From positions 50,617,422 to 50,681,421 of the forward strand of contig NC_063445.1 of the NCBI RefSeq assembly GCF_020379485.1: DNA of 64,000 nt. The letters are read 5' to 3'. This stretch comes from Brassica napus. Its lineage: Eukaryota; Streptophyta; Magnoliopsida; Brassicales; Brassicaceae. The notes beneath the pieces were generated by a model. That model saw only the letters and a program-made list of their open reading frames with translations. It made no database searches and was not told where the DNA came from. The position numbers were made by a program, and so were the translations under genes. Shown in pieces: positions 57,898 through 64,000 of this stretch (positions within the stretch are counted from its first letter, which is position 1; every line of letters starts with the position of its first letter).

Positions 57898-59783
57898 ATG
57901 GTAAGCCTCTATAATTCCTCTCCATTTCGTAGTAATGGTAAGCCTCTCTAATTCCCCTCTAATTTGGTTAGTTTAGGATAGATTAGGTGGTTAGTATAGG
58001 GAATTTAGATAGGTTTACGGATTTTAGGTTATTTAGTGTTGATTACGTGGATAATGTTGGGAAATATACTGTTGATGTTAATTTTAAAAATTAAATTTTT
58101 TTCCCAGGTTCGAAAAGGAAGACTTACTGCCCATTACAAAGAGATGTTCGGTGAGCCGGGTAGTCGTTTAGACCCGGCCTCTTCTTCAGCTCCCGGTTCT
58201 TCGGGTCAGGAGACTGTCCCCGAGACTCAGTACACTCAGTGAGTCTCTGGGTCTAGTTCTTCTAGTGCACCATCGGCGCCTCATGTGCCTTCCCCGATGG
58301 CTCATCCGACGATGCCTCCTCATGTGCCTCCTCCGATGGCCGCCGATATTCATCCCGATTTGATGGTGCCTCCGAGTGCTCCGTACTCGCAGTACACTGT
58401 AGAGGACATTCTCCGTCTGCCAGGCAGAGAAGGTTTACCAGTCATCTACCCCGACTGATCGGACAGAAATTTGTGGTATGTTGCATTAATTTTTGTTTAA
58501 TTCGTTTAAAATTATTTTATAACATTAAAAAATAATTTATATTTTAAATTTGTATTTTCCAGGTGGGGGGTTGACGGATGTCTTGCATCGGACGTAACCA
58601 ACACGATCAAAGGCTACTTCTCCATGGCACATCCGAACTGGAGTAAGACGCCTCACTACATCAGAAAGACGTGGTTCAAAATTTACGCTGTAAGTTTCTA
58701 TTAATTAATTATATATACTTTAATTTTTTCTTGATTTATATATATACTTTCTAAAAACTAATTGTTAATTTATTTTCTCCAACAGCCAAAATATAATTGG
58801 GCCTTGGGGATCACTGAGAGGGTGAGGAAGAAGTTTAACGCGAAGGCGAAAGTTCGCTTGTTGGACACGGTCTCCAACTGGAAGGGTGACTGGATCGTGA
58901 AGGGGTATGACCGTGGCAAACCCACTGAGCTCACCACGAATGTGTGGGATGGCCTCATCCGTTATTGGCGTCTTCCTGATTCCATTAGAATCGTCCATTC
59001 TTGCTCTAACTCCAGTAACACAGTCGATGAGCACGGAAACGGGCCGATGCTTCACACTACGGGCCAAAAACATCACGCCGGTGTCCGTTTGGAAATGGTA
59101 ATTAAATATTTTATTAAATAAATTTTTTAATATATATATTTTTATTCTAACTTTCTTAAATGTTTTTTAGGCCAAAGAGACGGGGCATCTCCCGTCTCTT
59201 ATGGAACTTTACGAGAGGATCCACAAGAACAAGGCGGGCGTATTTGTAGATGGCAAGTCCGAGCAAATCTACAACGACGTGGTTGCTCGGGTTGAAGACC
59301 GCCAGACCCAGCTGACCCAGCAGTCTACCGACGGATTACCCGTCACCTTATCCACACTTGAAGTGGATAAGATTTACGAGGAGGTAAATTTTCTAAAATT
59401 TTAATTTTTTATTATTCATTTAATTTAACTTTAAATTTTTACTAACAATATTTATTTTTTGTTTTTAAGTTTGTCCCTAAAAAAAGGGACGGACGTTGGG
59501 GATTGGTTCCGTCAACAATGTTTCGAGAGCGACATCGTCTTATGGTCAGCGACGGGATGATGAACTCACTGAGCTGCGTAACGAGTTGGCTGCGACAAAA
59601 TCTCGTATGGGTGAAGTCGAGGGCTTCTTGGACGTTATAGCGGCCACAAATCCGGAATGGGAGTCCATGTTGAGGAACATGCGACAACAACATCCCATTC
59701 GAGGCGAGTTATCCGACATACATAACGAGACGGATGTTGCGAGGAGGAGTGATGAATTCTACCGGGCGATGAACGATCCTTAG
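57898..59783 (+). pseudogene. TNPA-like gene of CACTA 2, disabled
   Basis: Starts ATG at 57898 joined to GTTCGAAAAGG at 58110 (MVRKGRLTAHYKEMFGEPGS). It continues WWGVDGCLASDVTNTIKGYF, HPNWSKTPHYIRKTWFKIYA, NWALGITERVRKKFNAKAKV, TGHLPSLMELYERIHKNKAG and [20 protein letters not shown], ending FYRAMNDP. It belongs to the Transposase_24 (Ptta/En/Spm) group. Introns carry GT/AG borders (about 58475-58563, 58690-58785, 59099-59171, 59383-59469). Two TGA stops (58240-58242 and about 58457-58459) occupy likely CGA codons. A one-base loss in an A run near 59475-59485 shifts the frame just before [22 protein letters not shown] 1 reads KKKGRLVGLG in phase at this point. Confidence 0.8.
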
Positions 59784-60259
59784 TTTTTTTTTTCCGGTTG
59801 TTGTATTATAAATTAAAAACTTATTTATATATAAAATATTTTCGTATAGATTTATTTTTATTTTAAATTATAATTTTATTAATAAATTAAATATTTTTAA
59901 TTATTTTTTAATTATATTTTTTAATTCTGTAAAATAATAAAAACGAAGTAAAAAAAAAGTGTCATATCAACTCTTAAAACTCCAAATTAAGAATTCAGGT
60001 TAATCATAGGTGAGTTTCGCTGCTCTACAGGCCACCACCTAGCAAGGCTCCAGGGGCATCCTTGAACAGAGGAAAATGAAACATGAACCTGAGGTTTCTA
60101 TTTTCAAAGGCTCAATTTTTGTAAAAAATCTATTACAATAAAATTACTCCTTCCATCAACTATTTCTTTTTTCTTATGCTAACCTATTGAATTTTACATG
60201 TGTGCATCGTATGGCTTTTCAAATACAAATAGCATTCTTAATTTAAATAATATTGAACC
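59784..60259. other. AT-rich gap between CACTA 2 and the Copia LTR
   Basis: No gene and none of the CACTA 2 motifs. A small GC-richer patch (60000-60110) is unexplained. Confidence 0.4.
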
Positions 60260-60634
60260 TGTTATGAAATAACTTATAATTTATAATATCTAGAAATTTA
60301 AATAAGAGTAGAATTTAATATCCGTAGGAAGTAAATAACACTAATATAAGGGAGAGAGTTTATTATAAGGAAGAAGAAGAAGATGTAATGGTGTTTGATT
60401 ATAAACTCTTGTTCTTGTTTTTGGTGTACAAAAGAGTGAGATGAGTGATGGTATTTATAGTGAACAACAATACATAAAATAACAAAGATGGTGCTTAATT
60501 TGGTAAATGAGTGGGTGATCATAGTGCTTGATGAGTAGATGATCATAGTGCTTGAGTTGGTAAAGGAGTGGATGATCATAGTGCTTGAGTTTGGTAAAGA
60601 AGTGGATGATCATTTCAATGCTTATCTTATAACA
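60260..60634 (-). repeat. 3' LTR of the Copia element
   Basis: 375 bp with TGTTAT...ATAACA ends. It contains tandem drifted copies of a TGGATGATCATAGTGCTTGAG unit (60490-60615), an internal minisatellite. GAACC (60255-60259) would be one target-duplication copy; the partner lies outside the window. Confidence 0.65.
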
Positions 60635-63600
60635 CTCCCCCTTGATCATCCATCTTGTATTACGTGGTGCCTCGTTAAAAACCTAGTCATGGAAAACCCA
60701 ATGGGAAAAACCGTAGTAAAAGTAAAAAGAGTACAACTACGTAAGCTCCCCCTCGAATGAGTAGTCATAGAACCTTTAGAACAATGATAGATTTTCATCT
60801 CTCAAATTGTAACATTCTCTTTGGGTGTCTATCTTTTGTATGTTCTTTGTTGCCTCGTTAAAACCTTGTCATGGAAAAACCCAATGGGATAAAAAAAAAC
60901 CATGATAAGGAAAAAGAGTACAACCACACTTACTATCATATTTCTTTCTCTGGAAACAATATCTTCAGGATATGCATTCCAATCAACTCTCTTCAGAGAA
61001 TTAAGCTTAAGAGAATAAACTCTATTCATTTCTATTATGATATCTAGGGCCTTTAGACTTCTTGTCCATAATTCTCTTTTGACTTAGACAATAGTTTATT
61101 GGTCTATTTGGATTTCAAACCAAATTTCTTACATATAATCGTATAGAAATTCGTCTCGTACATACGAATTATTCATTTGTAACTATAGAAGTTACTATTA
61201 TGATTTTCTTTCTTTTCATATGAAATTACATCTTTCAGTAATGAAAAAGATTAATAATTTTCTTAAATAACACTCTTACGTATGGTATTTCAGGACCAAA
61301 CATATACGAGCGTCTTAAATAAAATACTTTAAGGATCTTTATGATAACATCTCAGTTTTAGATCTCCAGTTTAGAATACATAAAAACAATATAGTATTGT
61401 CAAGAGTTTTCTTCCAAAATATAATTTTTCTATAACTCTTCAGGAGTTTTGATTATATTCAAATCATGATTCTATTGATTTATAATCTCTTGATAAATAC
61501 AAATGGATACATTTGTTAACCTTATAATATTTCATATATCCCATAAAATAGTTTGTTTCAATTCGATCGAATATGCAGAGTTCCCGGGAACATGATTTTG
61601 ATATCATCAATCCTTCATGGATTATACTTTCAGGGATTAACATTTTTCAAGTGGATTGTTTTATTCAAGTTCTTCCTTTATTACCAGACTATAAGGAACT
61701 TGAAACTAGTTGCATCTACCATATGAAATTATGTCTCTTCACAATCAATTTCATATTGATCCTTCTTTGTGTGCAACGGTTCATTTACATCTCACTTGTT
61801 TTACACCTTTTAGTGTATGGACTACTGGTCCAAATACTTCTCTATTTCACAAGAAGTTTATATCTTTGTCTATTGCATCTTTCTGATTTGGCCAATCATT
61901 TCTTTGTGTACACTTTTCAATAGACTTTCTTTCATGATCCTCTTTCTCATTTATTATATCAACTGCTACTTTGCATGTATAATATCATCGACGTCAATTT
62001 TCTTATCGGTTCCATTTTGTTTCATACATGACATAACTTATTGAGATCTCTTCATTTGTCTCAGGTACCTGAATTTTCGTCAGTCATGTTTAATTTCTCT
62101 TCTGGAGATCATACAAAACTATATTGCCTCGTTTTGACCATTATCAATATATGCTCCTTTTCATTTACGAGGATTTATCTTGGGAACCAATCTGTTACCA
62201 CGCTGCAGGCGTGACTAGCAGTTTGATATTGTTCTTGTAGAACATTTATTCTTATTGGAGCATTTACAGCTGGTATATGTGACTTGATCACTATATTTAT
62301 ATGGGTCGTGTCTGGCAACTGCTTTAGTAAGTTTTGAAATGAATTATCTTTTGGACTTCTATTTCACATTGTGTTTAGCCCGAGGATCAATGATAATTCA
62401 TTTCAACTTATTTTCTTTTCCAGCTGTTTATTTTCTCCCCCTTATGTTGGAAGTACTAACTCACTTTTAGAATTCATGTATAGCCTTACTTATATTTTTC
62501 GGGGATGGCTCTGGATTCTTAAGTGTCAATAGAGATTTATATCCAACATATATTTCCAACCTCATTTGAAAACACATCTTCATTTGAAGCTCTGTGGCGG
62601 AGCAACATCCAACATTCTTAGATGAAAATGATTGGTTTCTGATCCTATACCAATGATGGGGGAGAACTAGTGAATATTTATTGGCTTGATGCGAACCAGT
62701 GTTGCTCAAAATGTTTAGCACTTATCTCAGTGAATGTGCTATAGTCGTTAAAGACTTTAAGAAGTGAATTCACCAATATTATAAAAATGCATAGTGGGTG
62801 ATCAGTCCACTAACATCTTCGTTATTTATGCCAATATCTTATTTTGGCTGGTGAAAACCATATTACCCTTTTATCTTATGGGTAAGCAACATATGTCAAA
62901 TCATTCGGAAGAATCTTTGGGTTCTTATATGACTATGCATATGACCTATATATTCGCATTATTAATGAACCAAAATGGTCTAACTGATTCATGCCAAATG
63001 TAAACTTCTAGTTTACTATACATTTATCTTCATTATACTAATCTTTGTGTAGTACAATATATAAGAGGCTGTAGATATTTTCTCTAAAATACTTATACTG
63101 CTTTGAGAATTATTTCTGATTGAAATGTATATATCATTTCGTTTGCTTATTGTCTCAACATAAGTGTCTCAAAATCTTACTGATTTACTTTGAGAAAAAT
63201 TCATCAATCTTAGTTTTAGTGTAAACATAATCTTCTGGATGTTTGACTTATCATAAAAAGTGAGATTCTTTAACTCTTCCCCTCGAGATTATAATACTAC
63301 AGGTTTATCAATCTCGAATGTATCTCATTTTCTTAATCAACAACATATCCTACATGGGTTATGTATTTTTCGTAGATCCTTTTAACTTTTGATACTTATA
63401 AAAATACAATACCTTAAGAACTTTAAATTGCACTCTTAAGAACTTTAAATTAAATTTTTATGTGCAGTAATACTATGTATACTTCTGGAGCATCATATAT
63501 ATCCTCTTTTTAAGCATTCTATAAGTTTTTACTACTTTGTATTGTACACACAATAAATTTTCTTTCATCTTCCGATGAATTCATAATTTCTTTTCTTTAT

Positions 63601-64000
63601 TACCATGTTTATTTTCTCAACTTTAAGTGAGAATATGAGTTCTATAAAGAAACTCTTTGGACTTTGACCTCATTTATGCTCACGTCTAAAACCACTATTT
63701 ATGAGTTTTTTAAATGTCATATTCTCTTCAGGAGAATGAATCATAATCAACTAGACGTGATTTATCAATAGATATTTTTCAATATATATGCATCATAAAA
63801 CAATTTCTTGAAGAAATTTTACTTTTAAACTTAACATCCAACATAGTTGGCTTTATTTACCGACTTCAGGTCTTGTAATCTTTAAATGCAAAATACAAAA
63901 TGAGCTTTAGGTAATCACTTCAGGTGATAATACCTTTTTTATATATATTATCTTCCAAAACTTATGGATCTTTTAGAGTCAAGCTTTAAACTTAAAATCC
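60260..64000 (-). mobile_element. Decayed Ty1/Copia retrotransposon, minus orientation, runs off the window
   Basis: The 3' LTR lies at the left (60260-60634, 375 bp): on the minus strand it starts TGTTAT and ends ATAACA. The minus-strand sequence just before it, CAAGGGGGAG, is the polypurine tract. The interior continues to the window edge without a second LTR. Minus-strand coding traces mark Copia pol. 62721-62467 contains PHHWYRIRNQSFSSKNVG and QMRLEIYVGYKSL, the region after integrase (usually R-LG-IYVGY). Around 62290-62130 a KSHIPAVNAPIRI-like and RRGNRLVPKINPRK-like stretch matches the hinge before reverse transcriptase. Many stops and shifts: the element is dead. Confidence 0.75.

Larger units (their letters stand above)
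52609..59783 (+). mobile_element. Second CACTA transposon, 3' end not found
   Basis: Starts CACTACAAGAAAACA at 52609, followed by a subterminal array of TCCTCGTAAA, ACGAGGAAATA and TCGTCGTAAA motifs (to ~52870). Then come a plus-strand TNPD-type gene (53044-56723), an internal spacer with the same motifs (~56960-57850) and a TNPA-like gene (57898-59783). No terminal CAAGAAAACA inverted copy or motif array follows before the Copia LTR at 60260, so the right end is deleted, displaced beyond the window or eroded. Both genes carry stops and frameshifts. It is related to CACTA 1 but with a distinct motif family (TCGTAA versus TCGGAA). Confidence 0.85.

Overview
This is plant nuclear DNA from a Brassicaceae genome, most likely a Brassica. 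Evidence: intron-rich genes with GT-AG introns, AT-rich spacers, Brassicaceae repeat families (CACTA, hAT, TRIM, TTTAGGG-rich MITE), and a gene order that, from memory, matches Arabidopsis chromosome 3 around At3g26620-At3g26770. Those locus names are recalled, not searched. The species cannot be fixed from the sequence alone.

Backbone genes, left to right: an LBD23/24-type LOB-domain factor (+, 3.2-3.7 kb); plastid GAPDH subunit A, GAPA (+, 4.6-6.7 kb); a NIPA-type DUF803 membrane protein (-, 7.2-9.3 kb); a wrecked SNM1 nuclease gene (+, 9.9-10.7 kb); NUDT13 (-, 11.3-12.2 kb); a receptor-like, possibly pseudo-, kinase (+, 21.6-23.4 kb); CCB1 (+, 24.4-25.4 kb); an RNF10-like RING protein (+, 27.1-30.5 kb); clock-linked CCL (+, 30.9-31.5 kb); ICE1 (-, 45.8-47.4 kb); and a short-chain dehydrogenase (+, 51.2-52.5 kb). 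These are independent eukaryotic transcription units, not operons. GAPA, CCB1 and CCL are chloroplast- or light-linked; ICE1 is a cold and stomatal transcription factor. The alpha-mannosidase gene expected between CCB1 and the RING gene is absent and SNM1 is broken, which fits gene loss after polyploidy.

Between the genes lie mobile elements. Several have termini and target-site duplications readable to the base: a TRIM (1.5-2.1 kb), a hAT insertion in GAPA intron 4, a solo LTR (13.3-13.9 kb), a 9-bp-TSD MITE carrying degenerate telomere repeats (15.2-15.7 kb), a tiny hAT MITE in a kinase intron (22.7 kb), a LINE-like retroposon (32.9-33.8 kb), a 2.1-kb hAT with Gypsy-like cargo (34.5-36.6 kb), a complete 5.9-kb CACTA element (37.4-43.3 kb), two sister MITEs (44.1 and 45.3 kb), a second, 3'-incomplete CACTA (52.6 kb to about 59.8 kb) and the 3' part of a decayed Copia element (60.3 kb to the window end). 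Fragments of an eIF2-beta gene, a duplicated 3' end of CCL and several unidentified coding remnants are also present.

The most interesting signals are in the two CACTA elements. Each carries its own motif family at the termini and again in the spacer between its two genes. Most of their premature stops look like decay of methylated CG or CHG cytosines. No CRISPR, rRNA or tRNA genes were seen.
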